DNA of 64,000 nucleotides from Angiostrongylus vasorum (lineage: Eukaryota; Nematoda; Chromadorea; Rhabditida; Metastrongylidae): positions 1,550,001-1,614,000 of the forward strand of contig JADANN010000401.1 of the NCBI GenBank assembly GCA_018806985.1. The letters run 5' to 3'. Both the position numbers and the translations under genes were made by a program. Shown here piece after piece: positions 12,256 through 25,678 of the stretch. The number at the start of each line of letters is the position of its first letter. Position 1 is the stretch's first letter. The notes under the pieces were generated by a model. That model was not told the origin of the DNA. It searched no databases and saw nothing but the letters and a program-made list of their open reading frames with translations.

Positions 12256-13736
12256 GGAGATGGGACAAATTAAACACGAACCAAAAACGAATCATAAGCG
12301 ATAACCGAGTCGCCCTGAGACACAGGTTGGTTCAGTGGGATGACTCTTTGGCTCTACTACGCTTGGTAAACATACACACTCTGTGCGTACATGATCATAT
12401 CGAGGCATACATGGATATTTGTAAGCATTCTGTGCACTAGCGAAAAAAATAAAGACCAGGTGATCCACTCTGAGTCAACCAGGCAACCTCAGTATACTCA
12501 ACTACCAGAGTGAAACTCGCTAGCTTCCCGTACTTAACTTCATGAAAAAACAAAAGGATGAGTCTCTATGAAAACTGGCACAGTCTCCTTTACACCAATT
12601 GGGCGAAGCGTAACGAGAAGATCCTTAACGTGAGAGAAGCAAATGGGGATTTAAATGTCCTCTCATGACCAGGGTCGCGCTCAGCCCAGTTTTCATAGAG
12701 AGTATCCCGCAATGCACATGGGATCGACCCCTGCGCCCATGGTCCTCCAAGTGTTCCATCCTTCCGTGGTCGACAAACTGGTACCAGACTTGCCTGGGAG
12801 TATAGCAGCACTGGCTCGATACGTCGGTAGGACACCGCGAGTCATTGTAAAGGTCAGATGTGCATTCAATAGCCTCTGACGATGCTTAATGAAGTCGAAT
12901 GCATGGCGCACCTCTCAAGGATTGATCAACGCCGAGAGCTTTATTTTCTTATTGTCCTCATCAATATCTAATTCCACTGCATGTGACGCAGTTATGTGAA
13001 ATGGAAAGCTCAAGCTATTACACTGTGACAACTTATGGAATATAAGCTACTCCACCAATACAGCAAAAACAGGGGGTACTAAAAGAACAACTAACACTAG
13101 CAACTTAAGACAAACCTAGACAGTAACCACTTACATATGGTATATTATCCACAGAATAAACTGCCCAAGCATTTATTTTCACTTCGAGTTTAACCCACAA
13201 AATTTGCACCACCCACAATTTGACAACCGTAATCGTAAAAGAACAAAACAAAAGATAAGGAAGCTCTCGGCGTTGATCAATTCATGAGCGATGCGCCATG
13301 CATTTGACTTCACTAAGCATCGCTGGAGGTGAATGAATGCATATCTGGCCTTTCCAATGACTCGCGGTGGCCTACTGCTGCGTCGGGTAAGTGTAGTTAT
13401 CCTTCCAGACCAGTCTGAAGCTAATTTGCTGACCCTACAGGGATGAAGGGATTGGTGAGCCTTGGGCGCGGGAACCGATCCCATGAGTACTACAGGGCGC
13501 CTGCGATCACTGCGCTACACGTACTTCGCCACAATCGTACGAATCACAAGCTGTATCACTTAAACCTATCAATTCCATACCTGTTCAGCACGAAGAAGTG
13601 AAGTTCCGTCACATCGCTTCAGAATTTCAAACCACAACACATCATCAACGCATGGTGACTGAGTCGTTGCATCAACGTCGTCTGTGGAACTTCCACTACC
13701 TAACAGGTACCCAATGGTCTTAATAAATGCTGACAT
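9909..13736 (-). CDS. F-box protein with FBA domain (FBXO2/6/44-type)
   Basis: Four exons join in phase: 13581-13736, 11607-11893, 10812-10932, 9909-10388, giving about 345 aa. Exon 1 has the start of an F-box helix (DDVLWFEILKRCDGTSLLRA); exon 2 continues CQLFRKILVSSRFWIEKC. Exon 3 gives FATSYDWC, matching the FBA start (FVTSYEWC in relatives). Exon 4 has the FBA core: WIMDEIRP, a DCGATYELHLQLL strand, FTDYPIGMR, and DNQFWAGHYGSK, close to the family's DTQ(F/Y)WAGxYG. Such proteins are SCF ubiquitin-ligase adaptors; FBXO2 and FBXO6 bind N-glycans on misfolded glycoproteins through the FBA domain. Here the residue before YG is His, where FBXO6 has Trp, so glycan binding is uncertain. Introns carry three SINE-A copies, one R copy and a long (TA)n. 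A TTTCAG acceptor four bases before the ATG suggests trans-splicing. Confidence 0.85.
10430..10717 (+). repeat. SINE-A copy in F-box gene intron 3
   Basis: Full-length copy with a 12-bp target-site duplication, one mismatch: TATAAGCTGACA at 10418-10429 and TATAAGCCGACA at 10706-10717. Head 'tgtagcacagtggtcgaag', tail 'ccttatccttttttg'. Confidence 0.92.
11060..11440 (-). repeat. R-family copy in F-box gene intron 2
   Basis: Inverted: begins 'aacggtttatcgcctcatcg', ends near 'aagacggctcatccacgc'. Near full length. Confidence 0.87.
12165..12255. repeat. (TA)n microsatellite
   Basis: Uninterrupted TA dinucleotide run of about 88 bp in intron 1 of the F-box gene. Confidence 0.98.
12690..12960 (+). 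repeat. SINE-A copy (5'-truncated head)
   Basis: The A-box end is lost, but the B-box-like GGGATCGACCCC, the central block and the 'gattgatcaacgccgagagc' end are intact. In F-box gene intron 1. Confidence 0.85.
13255..13530 (-). repeat. SINE-A copy (inverted)
   Basis: Full-length inverted copy in F-box gene intron 1; head read on the minus strand 'tgtagcgcagtgatcgcag'. Confidence 0.87.
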
Positions 13737-13740
13737 ATAC

Positions 13741-13750
13741 CTGAAACTAG
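13741..13750 (-). promoter_or_regulatory. probable spliced-leader acceptor of the F-box gene
   Basis: Minus strand reads CTAGTTTCAG then GTAT then ATG. An acceptor four bases from the start codon with no upstream coding exon fits nematode trans-splicing. Confidence 0.55.
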
Positions 13751-14164
13751 AGTGGTATGTATGGGACCCGGACCATGAAATCGATGGGAAACGAATGACC
13801 GCACAGTCATCTAGGTAAGAGACACATAACTAAAATGATTCCAGCAACAAACGTCAGCTGATTCAGCAATGGAGTGGAGAATATCGACAAGGAATTCCAT
13901 GATTCATCAACATATTTTCTATAGGAAAGGTCGACCCACGCATTACTCACCCACATGCAAGTTGCACAACAACTTGGCTCTGGAGCGCGTTAACACAACG
14001 CCGAATCCAGAATTCCTTCGACTAGTTCAACCGAAGATCTCTTTTCTCAACACTATAACACGTCTAAGAACACTCAGCCCACTTACCCATTCTTTCCTCC
14101 GAACTGAAAACCATAAAGATTCCCATCTAATATCATATTATTGTTCAAGGAAGCTAATACGAAT

Positions 14165-14525
14165 ACCCCCCCAACGGTTCAGCGCCTCATCGTGGCTGGG
14201 AGGTGTTCTTGGGTGTCGGGATGCGATATACAACTGGGAACTCATCTCCCTGCGGGGTATCCCAAACTGAGAACGAGTGCGGCTCACCAATATCAGGATC
14301 GGTCACCAGGCTCATATCGAACTAGTCGCATGGTGGCAAATCTCACCTTGATCCACTAGGGCGGCGACTGTCTCTGTTGGTGACGACCTGGGCAGACCTT
14401 GGCTAGGCTGACCTCGGGACTTCAGGGAACTTCAAGAGTTAGACCAGCAAAACTCCAAAAAAATAGATTTCTGCTGGGCCCCGCACAATCAGCGAGTATG
14501 GGTCACCCAAGTATCCAACTAATAC
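14165..14525 (-). repeat. R-family copy
   Basis: Inverted, near full length, with a small internal deletion in the 'ggaaacgccggactc' segment. Lies about 340 bp beyond the end of the minus-strand actin. Confidence 0.85.
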
Positions 14526-14864
14526 GAATAGTTATATCCTTCCGTATGGTAGGCTTATATCCATCGTACAGTTGTGATAGCAAGCTGACTACAAAGATAT
14601 TAAGATTTATCCATACATGAAAAACCACAGAGATTTCAGTTTACATAACAGAAAGACTCTGCGATGTTGGAAATAGCTTAAAACTGCGTTTCCTAAGAAA
14701 AACTTTTGAAGACCTTCTAAGTTTTCGACAATTTTCTAACAATTTCTACTGCGATACAAGTATTTTTATGAGCTCAGCACAGACAACAAAGAATGAATAA
14801 AGAAATGAATAAGAAGAGGCAATGTGAGACAATGATTAGCATGTTTGTGCCTGACGAATGTTGC

Positions 14865-16266
<1,402 letters not shown>

Positions 16267-16539
16267 CTACCTTACAAAGTACTAAGACTGCGTGGAACAT
16301 ACAAGTCTCAACGGCTAAGTGCACCTTTGAAAACAAAGGATACTTAGTTCGCAGTTGACACTTTTGTTGCACTAAACCATCTGAGCCATCAGAAAACAAG
16401 TCCAACCATGCGTTCTCAGGAACAGGGGTCAAAAACGGTGAAACGAAGCAAACAGTGAAATGGAAAACGAGAAATGGAAAGTAGATGAGGGCTCTGACCC
16501 GGAAAGGAATAGGAGGAAAGATCCATGGAATGAGGAACA

Positions 16540-16547
16540 TTATATAT
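16540..16547 (-). promoter_or_regulatory. possible TATA box of actin copy 1
   Basis: Minus strand TATATAAT about 300 bp upstream of the ATG, preceded by CCA. The adjacent CCATATATAATG resembles, but does not match, a serum-response CArG box. Confidence 0.3.
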
Positions 16548-17034
16548 GGAAGCGAACTCTATGAAAGCTGACGTTCTAGAAGTAATCTAAAAAGACCAGT
16601 TATACGTATACACTTCCTTTGCCTTTCCTGACAAAAGAATAGTAGACGATTAACGAAAAATGGTATTCAGGACATAAACAGCGCCACTGAAAAGGTTGGG
16701 TAGCACAATCCAGTATAAGTGAAAAGAAGCAGTAATGGTGCTACCAACTAAAGCTCGCTGTCCCGAAATCCACACTATTGACAACAAACACTCAGATCTA
16801 AGATGAAATGAAAATCACAAAAATTCAGTTGTGTTGCTCGTCACGATAATTTCACATTGCGGGGAGTGTCGGGTGAAACTTAGGCAAAGGAATTTTCAAA
16901 GTCTTGTCTTCGGAAATTCCTTCGCCTCATATGGGTGTAGAAATCCGAAACAAACTACAACTGGCACTTCAATTCTTGCTCCTCCCGTCATTACAAACCC
17001 AAGGACATTTCGAATAAGTACAAATGGCAAGAGA

Positions 17035-17215
17035 TAAAGGACACGCGGTGGCCTATCGATGTATGCAGCTAGTGCTACAATCCTCCCTAGACAGGTCTCG
17101 CACCAATTTGGTGATCCGGATGGATGTAAGATTGGTGTGCTTGGGCCGCGGTCGAACCAATGAGTATTGCAGAGCGCCTCTAAGCACTGCGCTACACGCA
17201 CTACAGGAATGAGCA
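17035..17215 (-). repeat. SINE-A fragment (inverted)
   Basis: Head half of the element only; minus strand 'tgtagcgcagtgcttagag' with a B-box-like GGTTCGACC. Confidence 0.8.
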
Positions 17216-17219
17216 AAAT

Positions 17220-18155
17220 ACACATTTATACATATAAATACGCATATACATGTACATGTAGACATATGCATACATGAAAGGTTAAAAGCTTAGGGAAGGT
17301 ACGTGAAGTATTTAAAGAGGTTTCGGCTGTTGATAAAGTTGGCAGTAGTTAGCGGATGTCAAGAAGGACACAAATAACGAGACGTACTTAGCCCAACGCT
17401 ATAAATTTGAATGGGCCAGGGAAATAAAGTGTGGTTCACCGGAAGACTGAGATTCGAGATCTGATTGTAAGTCCAATCTGCTACTAACAAATATATACGG
17501 ACTATTGAAGTACAACTAACTCTTCTAAAGAGTCTTACAGAGTACAAACTACAACTAGGACGACAGGACTTGGTGTTTTCTATGAAACTAAGGATCTTCT
17601 TAGAAGTACGACATGTAGGTCTGAAGCTTCACTACACGAATGCCAGTTAAGAGAAGAATGAAGTCGACCCGACCCACCAGCGGACCAGTCCACCAGTCCA
17701 CCAGCCGACCAGCCGACCACCCGTCCACTCTGCGAGAATGCAGAGGGAAGGACTGAAGGAGGCCACAGTCGGTGTGAGTGGGGGTACCCGCGCGCATCGA
17801 TCCGATCCGTCTAGAACTGTGCTCATTGGCGGTTCGATCGTCGCGCGCCAATTTCAAATCGCCCTCTCTATTCTCGAGCAATCCATCGGTTGGCGAGGAG
17901 GTACATCCGATTACTCCAGTACTCACGATGTCTGGTATGACACTGAACAACGGTGGGGCGAACCAAACTTGACAACTAAGCTATCTTTCTAGGCTACGGC
18001 AGACTGTGGCTACGGTAACCGATTGTCACGAGTTTGACCTTGCCTGTAGGCGGTCAAGTGGTGCAAGAGAAATTGGTGATTGGTTCCGATTTAGGGCATA
18101 TAAGCTTTCGGAGAACACGCATAGAGAAAGTTATATGATTTGGAATATTCTATGG
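17220..18155. other. no recognised gene
   Basis: Short open frames on both strands, but no splice-consistent or recognisable coding. Contains a short CCAG/CCAC-rich stretch at 17675-17730. Confidence 0.6.
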
Positions 18156-18159
18156 ACAC

Positions 18160-18275
18160 TTGTGGGGGTGGGGGGCAGACTTCGACCAGAGAGCCACAAT
18201 GACTAAAGCAACAAAACTCTGAAAAAAATTGGGCGTTGTAGTATCGAAGTAAGTAAGTATGGACACTTCTACTAG
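18160..18275 (-). repeat. R-family fragment
   Basis: Retains the 'ggggcagacttcgaccagag' to 'aaaactctgaaaaaaattgg' end of the inverted R element. Confidence 0.65.
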
Positions 18276-18639
18276 ACCAATCTGTCATAGCAAAATCCTA
18301 ATCTCTATCAGTTGTCCTTCAGCGCCATGTGGCGCTTCATGGATATTTTAAAGTGCCTTTAAGTAGTGTAGATTACAGTTCTTGACCAGGATTTCACGGT
18401 GATCTCCGACAACGGTTCTGTAGCTCTAAGCCTCGATTCACAAACAATGATGTTTCAAAATAGTATCGGAATCACTCGATCGATCGTTAGATAGACACAT
18501 CTACTTCACTTCTTATATAGGGACAATGTTTAACTGACCTTCATGTCTTTCTAAGCGTTTTTTACTCATCACGATGAACAAGTATATGGACCGAAATATG
18601 GTAATGTAGTAGTTTTTTTCAATGTTTTTTGATGATAAA

Positions 18640-18910
18640 AGGATAAAGCTCTCGACGATGATCAATGCCTGAGGGATGCGCATGCATTCGACTTCATTAA
18701 GCACTGTTGGAGGTGACTGGATGCATATCTGGCCTTTACAATGACTCGTGGTGGCCTACGGATGCATCGAGCCAGTGCTGCTATCCTCCCGGACAAGTCT
18801 GGTACTAATTTGCCGACCCCGGAGCGATGGAACGCTTGGTGAGCCACAGGCGCAGTGATCGATTCCACGTGTATGTCGCAGTGCCGCCTCCAACCACTGC
18901 GCCACGTTTT
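18640..18910 (-). repeat. SINE-A copy (inverted)
   Basis: Full-length inverted copy, from 'aaaggataaagctctcgacg' to 'ccactgcgccacg'. Confidence 0.88.
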
Positions 18911-18929
18911 TGAGGATACGTAGTTGAAA

Positions 18930-19200
18930 ATCCATAACAAGCAAGGATATGTTTACGCTAGTTTATTTGATAAGCTAGCACGAGGTTGTTACTGGACATT
19001 TGTCCCGCCAATGCTTCGACATCTTCGTCTTCCTCAGAGCTTATCATCCGAGAAAGTTTATCACGACCTGAGATTATGAACGACTTTGGACCATCGAGTC
19101 GGAACATCGTCCCGGAAAAAGACGAAGACATCGAAATCTTGGCCAAATAAGTGTTTGGTAATAGTCTCGGGTTATCCACATTATGTTCTTATGAACTGCT
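18930..19200 (-). repeat. HH-family copy
   Basis: Minus strand has CTGAGGA, stem GAC...GTC and GAAGC. The outer part continues through 'gactttggaccatcgagtcgg' as in the copies at 48.9 and 58.2 kb. Confidence 0.7.
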
Positions 19201-19362
19201 TTTGTTGAGCTGGTGCGAGGTTGGTACAAGTTGTCGTTGTTGTTGTTGTTTTTTGTTGTTGTTGCTGTTGTTGTTGTCGCCGTTGTTGTTGTCGCCGCTT
19301 TTGTTGTTGCCGTTGTTGTTGTCGTCATTGTTGTCATTGTTGTTGTTGCTTGATGGCTGACG
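19185..19362. repeat. GTT-rich trinucleotide tract with a shared leader
   Basis: 'atgttcttatgaactgct' is followed by 'gcgaggttggtacaag' and then a long imperfect GTT repeat. The same leader precedes a GTT-rich tract at 45.31-45.41 kb. Confidence 0.8.
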
Positions 19363-19464
19363 TCCTGGCGATTTCACCTCCTGAGAGCCGTGCTGTTGCG
19401 AATGGGACTCTCGTGTTAGCTTATCACTGAAATAAGCTGTATTGCTCATTCATATCGAAGTTAA

Positions 19465-19730
19465 AGGACGCGTGAAGAACACTGGTCGGAGGCACCCTGC
19501 CATACACATGGAATTGATCCCCGCGTCCCATGTCCACCAAGCTCTCCATCACTCCGGGGTGGGCAAGTTGGTACCAGACTTTTCTGGGAGGACAGCAGTA
19601 CTGGTTCGATAAATCGGTAGGCCGTCGCAAATCATTCTAAAAGCCAGATATGCATTCAACCACCTGCAACGATGCTTAATCTAGTCGTCAGGGATTGATC
19701 AGCGCCAAGAGCTTTATCCTTTTATCGAGA
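19465..19730 (+). repeat. SINE-A copy
   Basis: The A-box end is eroded; the rest, from 'gaattgatccccgcg' to 'gattgatcagcgccaagagc', is intact. Confidence 0.86.
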
Positions 19731-20419
19731 TTAAATGGAAGTCGGTTCACAATGGAGGATATGTGTATTATTCATGAAGTGTTGTTCGCTGTCGATGATG
19801 TTCTGGAACATTTCTCGAATAGATTGAGCGTAACGCATTCGCTCAACGTCGCTCATCATCAACACCACCATCTGGTCATCCGTCGGCCGATGTATGTACA
19901 CTCTGCCCTGTCTACGATCTCTACTGGCTATCAGAACATTAAATCTTCGTCAGGATCGAATGACTCATTGTTCTCAGAAGTTGTGTGTAACTAGGATCTT
20001 CGCGTTTTCTTCGTTTGAAAGATAGAAATACGTTGAGTGTGTTAGTAATTAGTAAAAGTCTGGAACTCTCCAAAAGTGTAGAAATTTACGGCGAAGATTT
20101 AACGCGTTTCTCGCCTAATGACTTATCGCTTCATCATGTCAATGCGGTGTTGCTGGTTATCGAATATCGGGTTCATCTCGCCGACAAGGTCATCCCGTTT
20201 TGAGGAACAGTTCCACATTTCCGTCAGAAACCACAACTTGGAGTTAACAAATGCTAAGAACTGCCTCTTCCTGGACCAATGTAGGTGAACTTACTTACAC
20301 CACGGTTCTAACTTATAAGACCAGCTTTTCCCTATGATCGGGTGGCTAGACTTTTTTCTGAACCATTGGTAAAGAAAATTTATAGGTTTTTTATTTGCTG
20401 GCTATTATTTCTTCATGGC

Positions 20420-20570
20420 AAGATATTGTGTAAAATACAACTGCACTGATGCTGAGATGTTTACAAAACTCAAACCTCAATTCTGGAAATAGTAATCGCA
20501 GGTTCGAATCTATGCTGGGGTCTGGGTTTTGGAAATACCTTGGCATCATTGTGGTTAAACTTCAGATCGG
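20420..20570 (-). repeat. SINE-C-like fragment
   Basis: Carries 'gatgctgagatgtttacaaaact' and later 'tttggaaataccttggcatcat', as in copies at 36.3 and 40.1 kb, around a 'ggttcgaatct' B-box-like motif. Confidence 0.5.
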
Positions 20571-21101
20571 GAAAGAATTTCGTCTAATCCTCGATGAACA
20601 GAATCATTCAAATGGAAAATGTTTTAGGAACTACGTTTTGAGATTCGCTGGTGTTCGTATTAAGTGAAGAAATGCGACAGGACGTCGAATCCATTAATCA
20701 TTATTGACAACTTTGGCTTTGTTGTGAGAAACAATACCCACGTAAGAAATCAATGCTATCATCAGCAGGACATGGTCCTCGACGGTTAAACTGAAGTAAC
20801 CCTTAATCTGAGCAATGGAACTTGATTGGATATAACTGAATAAAAGAACCAGTTTTGATCAAAATAGGTCTACACCCTTAAAGTAGTAAAGATGTAATAA
20901 AAATCCTCTCTTTGTCGACAAATTTAGGCAGAAACGTATAATCATTCAAATTTATCTGAAGATAACAAAGAGATAAGAGACATCAAGCCTCGTGCAACTA
21001 GCCTATCGAAGTTATCAAATTTGCGGTGACAGATATGGATAGTGGACTTAATCGTGTCAAACCGTACACAAAACCATGTCTATCCTGTGAAAAGGATTGC
21101 T

Positions 21102-21174
21102 TGCCGCGAACCAGGATCGAACTGGTGACCTTTAGATCTTCAGTCTAACGCTCTCCTTAATGAGCTATCGAGGC
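21102..21174 (-). tRNA. tRNA-Phe (anticodon GAA), possibly decaying
   Basis: A 73-nt cloverleaf on the minus strand. The 5' acceptor strand GCCTCGA pairs with TCGCGGC except for one T/C mismatch. D-arm stem GCTC/GAGC; anticodon stem TTAGA/TCTAA with loop CTGAAGA (anticodon GAA). The T arm ACCAG-TTCGATC-CTGGT contains a good B box; the last base before CCA addition is A. The D loop (ATTAAGGA) departs from the usual AGTTGGGA. The acceptor mismatch and D-loop change make it a borderline functional gene. A degraded partial copy lies about 170 bp to the right. Confidence 0.75.
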
Positions 21175-21273
21175 TATGTCGAAACAATGTTATCAAATTT
21201 ACGGCGACAGATGCGAATGATGTGATCAACCGTATTAAACCGTTAAGAAACCATATCTATGCTGTCAGCAAAA

Positions 21274-21306
21274 CGTTGCGTCGAACCAGAATCGAACTGG
21301 TGACCT
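21274..21306 (-). pseudogene. tRNA-Phe 3'-end fragment in a tandem duplication
   Basis: Minus-strand 'ggtcaccagttcgattctgg' corresponds to the T arm of the neighbouring tRNA. The preceding 'gttatcaaatttacggcgaca' also repeats the flank at about 21013, so a unit of about 170 bp was duplicated and then lost the 5' half of the tRNA. Confidence 0.7.
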
Positions 21307-21899
21307 GTCAACCGCACTTCTACTGATTTCCTCAAAGAGTTACTCTTGAAATAAATTTTGGCTTTATGGAGACACTGGTATGCCGTCCATTCTCTGTTAC
21401 CACTGATCTAAGCAGAACTCGACAATGATTTACTCCACGCTAGTAGTTTCCAAGTTTTTTTGATCAATGCTTTCCCACCCAACCGTAATCTCTTGAAGTT
21501 TCGTGTTCTTTTTTGCTATACAGTCATAAAAATTCACTTGGTTTCGAAATTTTTTGAACTAATTGTAGGGAACCTGAAACTCTTGAGTTTCCTGATACAT
21601 CCTTAACACAATCAGTTTGCAAAACAAGTATCAAACGCTATAATTTCTATGTACCAAAAAAAGGGGATCACTGAAAGCGCAGTGGTTACAGATGCCGCGC
21701 AACACACCGCGATCACCTGTTCGACCTCTCAGAAACTGTCGTCATTCCGTCATTCCGTGGTCTGCAAATTGATAGGAAACTTCTCTGGGGAGAAACTCCT
21801 ACAGATCCACACGATGGATTTATATGTTGAAGACATGGGGGATTCTTTAGTAAGAGCCATTCTAGAATGATTCAACTCATCTAGAATTCAGAGACATTC

Positions 21900-24800
21900 C
21901 GCAAAGACGACGAAGCTCTCAAGTGCCATGCGAACTCACATGCAAAGTCAGAAGACCTCTATGGTCGATGGATCTAAGACAACGGAGTCAAATGAAAGAA
22001 GTGCTTGAATTAGCACAGTTTACAGCAATGAACAACATCTACAAAACGAACATGAACTATCTCATGAAACCAAATCTGGGTAGTATTTACTAAATATAAT
22101 CGGATTTCCACGATCCAGAGTCTTAGGACTTTTGTCACTATTCGCTGCTGAACACCCTGAACTTCTTGATATTTATTCGATATCGGAAAGTCACATACAT
22201 AAACAAATGGAATCAAACGTGTTCTGAATCTTCTTCTTTTTCTTTCTTTCTTTCGTCTCAATCACAGATGTATTTCAAATGTGCTCCAATTGATTCAATT
22301 CTTCCTCATCTTCAGAACCACCTTTTTCATTATTATCATTTTCTTTCATCTGATGAAGATTGTTACTGGTATTTTTGTTAAGTTCCAATGATTTCGTTCA
22401 GGAAGTGCTGATACTCTCAAAGTAGTTGGGGATTATGGAGTGCCTTCTGAGTGGGGTTTCATTACATCGTGGGTGAGTGCCAGCTGTACGCCGTCGCTAG
22501 GATGAGGGCGTGGAGGTGATGGAGTTTACGACGACGAATCCCAGGAAAACGGCGAGAATGCGTGGTGAGCTCGACTTTGACACTCAACACAATCAACTAT
22601 AAATAAAAAATATCGACTAGATAGATATCAACACTTTCCAGAAACACTTGGAAGGGCGTACTAATCAATAACAATCAAATGATACACCTACGAACATTTT
22701 AGTGCGAATTACTTTCTGATATTAATAGCAACAGCGTCTTTAAGCAGTGCAGTAGAACAACCGACGAAGGATTGAGTAGAAAATTCTCGAAGACAACAGC
22801 AATTAGCTAGTGTATCAAGTAGCAAGTTCTTGGATACTTTGCTAAAGTTCCAGAACGCACTAGAGGTAGCTCTGCCGCAGGTGTTAGAAAACTTTATGTA
22901 AAGTCGTCAGATTTATCTCCTATTAAGGCAGGACCACTAGCAAATCTTCAGAATACCGGTCATAGTCCAAATGAACGTAACCCTTCAACATTATGAAACT
23001 GGTAGAAGAATTTGACTTCATCAGAGAAATCCTTGAAGTACACCCTTCTACAGGGTAATTAATTAAAATATTGTGCATATTCGTGACGTTCACAGAATTC
23101 TTGAGGACTTCCTATGTATGCGTTTCTTCAAGCACTCTTGATTATCTCTTTGGTAAAAAATTCCCATGCTTTAGGTGATTTCCTCTTCACTTGATGAAGT
23201 CAATGATCATACCAGGATGACACACCACTGACCAACGTCATTTATTTTTTAGCTGTTATGCCGATCCCGTTCATAAAACCACTAGTGCGCAGTCAGTATT
23301 TCTGATCAATATTCATGGATATAATCGAGCTTTCGATCGATCGTATAGATGCCTGGCATTGCTATTAAAATGATACGTCAGTGAAGATGTGGTTGAGACC
23401 TCAATCATGACATATGTCGTTAACACCGTCCATTCTCCAACAGATGACAGAGATCGTCCTGCAAATTAGCGTAACTAAAATCACTGTGTAATTCGTAGAA
23501 ACAAATAGCTTTTCGATTGGATACTTTCATATTTAGTAGTTGGCCGATTCCATTATCTGTTTGATCGGCTTGAAAAACAGATTTCTAAACTCGGAGAGGT
23601 CTTTCTACTTCTGTTTAGCAAACACGAGGTGTTATTTTATTTCTTTATTTATGTACAAGCTGACGTTTCCGCGAATTTCGCCTTCCTCAGAGCCTGGAAA
23701 GGTCAAGTTGACTGCAATCTACACGGCCAAACACCTCCATAACCAAACAGAGAAAATGCTGAACCAAAATTTCAATCACATTGAACACAGAGTCTTTGAA
23801 CGCTCACCGCTTTCTTTGAGTCTTCCACTAAATGTGTTACGTGGAGACCAACCGCACAGAGTTCACATGGAAGCGTAATATGCCCTTCCCATCAAAATAA
23901 CAGGCTTATATAAGAAGAAGAAAAGAAATCTTACTTAGTCTTAGTCTTATAAGAAGTGTATGTAAAAAGTCGTAGAAGTCTGAGAAGTCTTACATGTACA
24001 CAGATCTACACATTATTATTCCTATAAAGAAAACTACGTTCAAAGACAACAACACTTCAAAAGGCCAAGTTACGACTATTTCCATGTGTAACTAAGTCTT
24101 TCTGTAGATGTAAGTTGATTTTCGATAGAAGCTTAAAAGATAGAAGTTGTTTTACTACATGAATCATCACTACTCTCTCAATTCACGATGGAAAAAGATG
24201 GTCTACAAAGGCAGCAAAGGTAGGATTTTCCCTTCGTAAGGAAGTTTTTTTGGAAAATGTAAGGAAATTATAAAATTATGTTAATACTTTGTTGCGAAAT
24301 TCTTTACGTATGGGGAGGGCTATACAAAACGCCGGATATTGCGAAAGGTTTCTTCATGTGTTTAAAATGTTGATCTTACGCGAGGTTAATAAATAGATTT
24401 AATAAGTAGATAATTTAAAATAAGATTTCTGGGTTTGTATGAACGCAGAGAGATCCCGAGGTTTTCTGGATGCTTCCTTCGCTTTTATTCAAAGTATAAG
24501 GAGTACACTGCTTGCACCAGATCTGCAGATGTACTGAAGACATTAGACGTAGTGCAGATATATCCCTAAAATAATAACAGAACAAATTTTTAAGAGCCTA
24601 ACTGATTTGCAACTTTTTGAGGGTCTTACCTGCTCAGGTACGCTTTTTTCACGATTAAGGTTTACACGGTGTATATCGCTCTGATGAACTCCTAGTAGCA
24701 GTTTTCAAGGAAAAATATTCTTGAAGAACACATTGATTATGTTGGTATGCCAGACCTATCAGCTTCTGTATAGAAGTAACTACGCTTCATTGAGGTCTCG

Positions 24801-25110
24801 TAGAGAATCAGATTCACCTGTATGCCATACTTTACATTATAATGTACATCCAAGATTTTTTTTTACACTTCTCATCATTGGATACAGTGATAGGCAAAAC
24901 TATTCAACTATTCTTTCTACAAGATTTTTTTTAAAAGTTATTAGAGATTGGTTCAAGAACAGTATAACACGAATTTGTAACCTTCAAGAACATCATCCTT
25001 CCTAGCTTCACCCTCTTGATGAGAAATCTAAGAGAAGAAGATTGCTAAAAAACTCGAGAGTACGAGAACAACACGCATAAAAGAAAATAGACAAACTGTG
25101 GCTAAGAATG
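21900..25110. other. no recognised gene, one repeat fragment
   Basis: AT-rich DNA with only short open frames. The one recognised element is an HH-family fragment at about 23.65 kb. Confidence 0.5.
23620..23720 (-). repeat. HH-family copy
   Basis: Minus strand CTGAGGA, an AT-interrupted GCGAA/TTCGC hairpin, then GGAAACGTCAGC. Preceded on the plus strand by 'aaacacgaggtgttatttta', the family's other end. Confidence 0.7.
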
Positions 25111-25114
25111 TGGT

Positions 25115-25405
25115 CAGTAAAGGATAAGGCTTTGGCCGTTGATCAGCCCCTAACGGATGCTCCAACCATTCGATTTCAGCAAATATCCTCAGAGGTGTTT
25201 GAATACATTTCTAGCCCATACAAATGACTCGCGGTTGCCTACTGATGTATCAAATTAGTGTGCTTTTCTTTCCAGAGACTTCTGGTACTAATTTGCTGAC
25301 CCCAGAATGGTGGAAGGCATCGTGAGCTGGAGCACAAGATGGAACCACTGACCGCGTGTGTATTGCAAGCCACCTCTATCCACATGCGCTACACACGCCG
25401 TTCTG
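25115..25405 (-). repeat. SINE-A copy (inverted, diverged)
   Basis: Recognisable along its length ('ggctttggccgttgatcag', 'tctggtactaatttgctgac') but more diverged than most copies. Confidence 0.78.
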
Positions 25406-25670
25406 CGCTATCTCCCTGATCTTCTTGGTGATTTACCTCACATTTTTGAAAAAATATGAAACTGTACGAAATGTTTATGGACTTCTCAGAGTTCCCTCAT
25501 ACCACTAATAGTGAACGATAAATTTTCCTATGAGCGCTGTTGCAGGCAGCTGCTAGCAGTTCGATGGAGGAGGATGAGGGCGGTACCATCGGCATGTTTC
25601 GTGGAACTCGGCGTATCTTTAGCGCAATTGTTCCTAGGAATCGCAGAGAAGGGCAGGCACTACACGCCAG

Positions 25671-25678
25671 TATATAAA
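25671..25678 (+). promoter_or_regulatory. probable TATA box of actin copy 2
   Basis: TATATAAA about 385 bp before the ATG, followed within 30-50 bp by 'cattcagttgctcattcag', a plausible start region. No other strong TATA lies nearer. Confidence 0.45.

Noticed and set aside
12153..12440. Open frames of (Ile-Tyr)n over TA tracts, also at 30.0, 33.4, 34.1, 34.5, 35.9, 36.1 and 53.2 kb
   Set aside because: Pure microsatellite translation; no conserved protein.
17600..17990. Overlapping open frames on both strands at 17.6-18.0 kb as a gene
   Set aside because: Different frames on both strands are equally open, none recognisable; likely chance in a GC-richer stretch.
19737..19994. Plus-strand 99-codon open frame as a gene
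   Set aside because: Low-complexity His run, no splice or family support, surrounded by repeat remnants.
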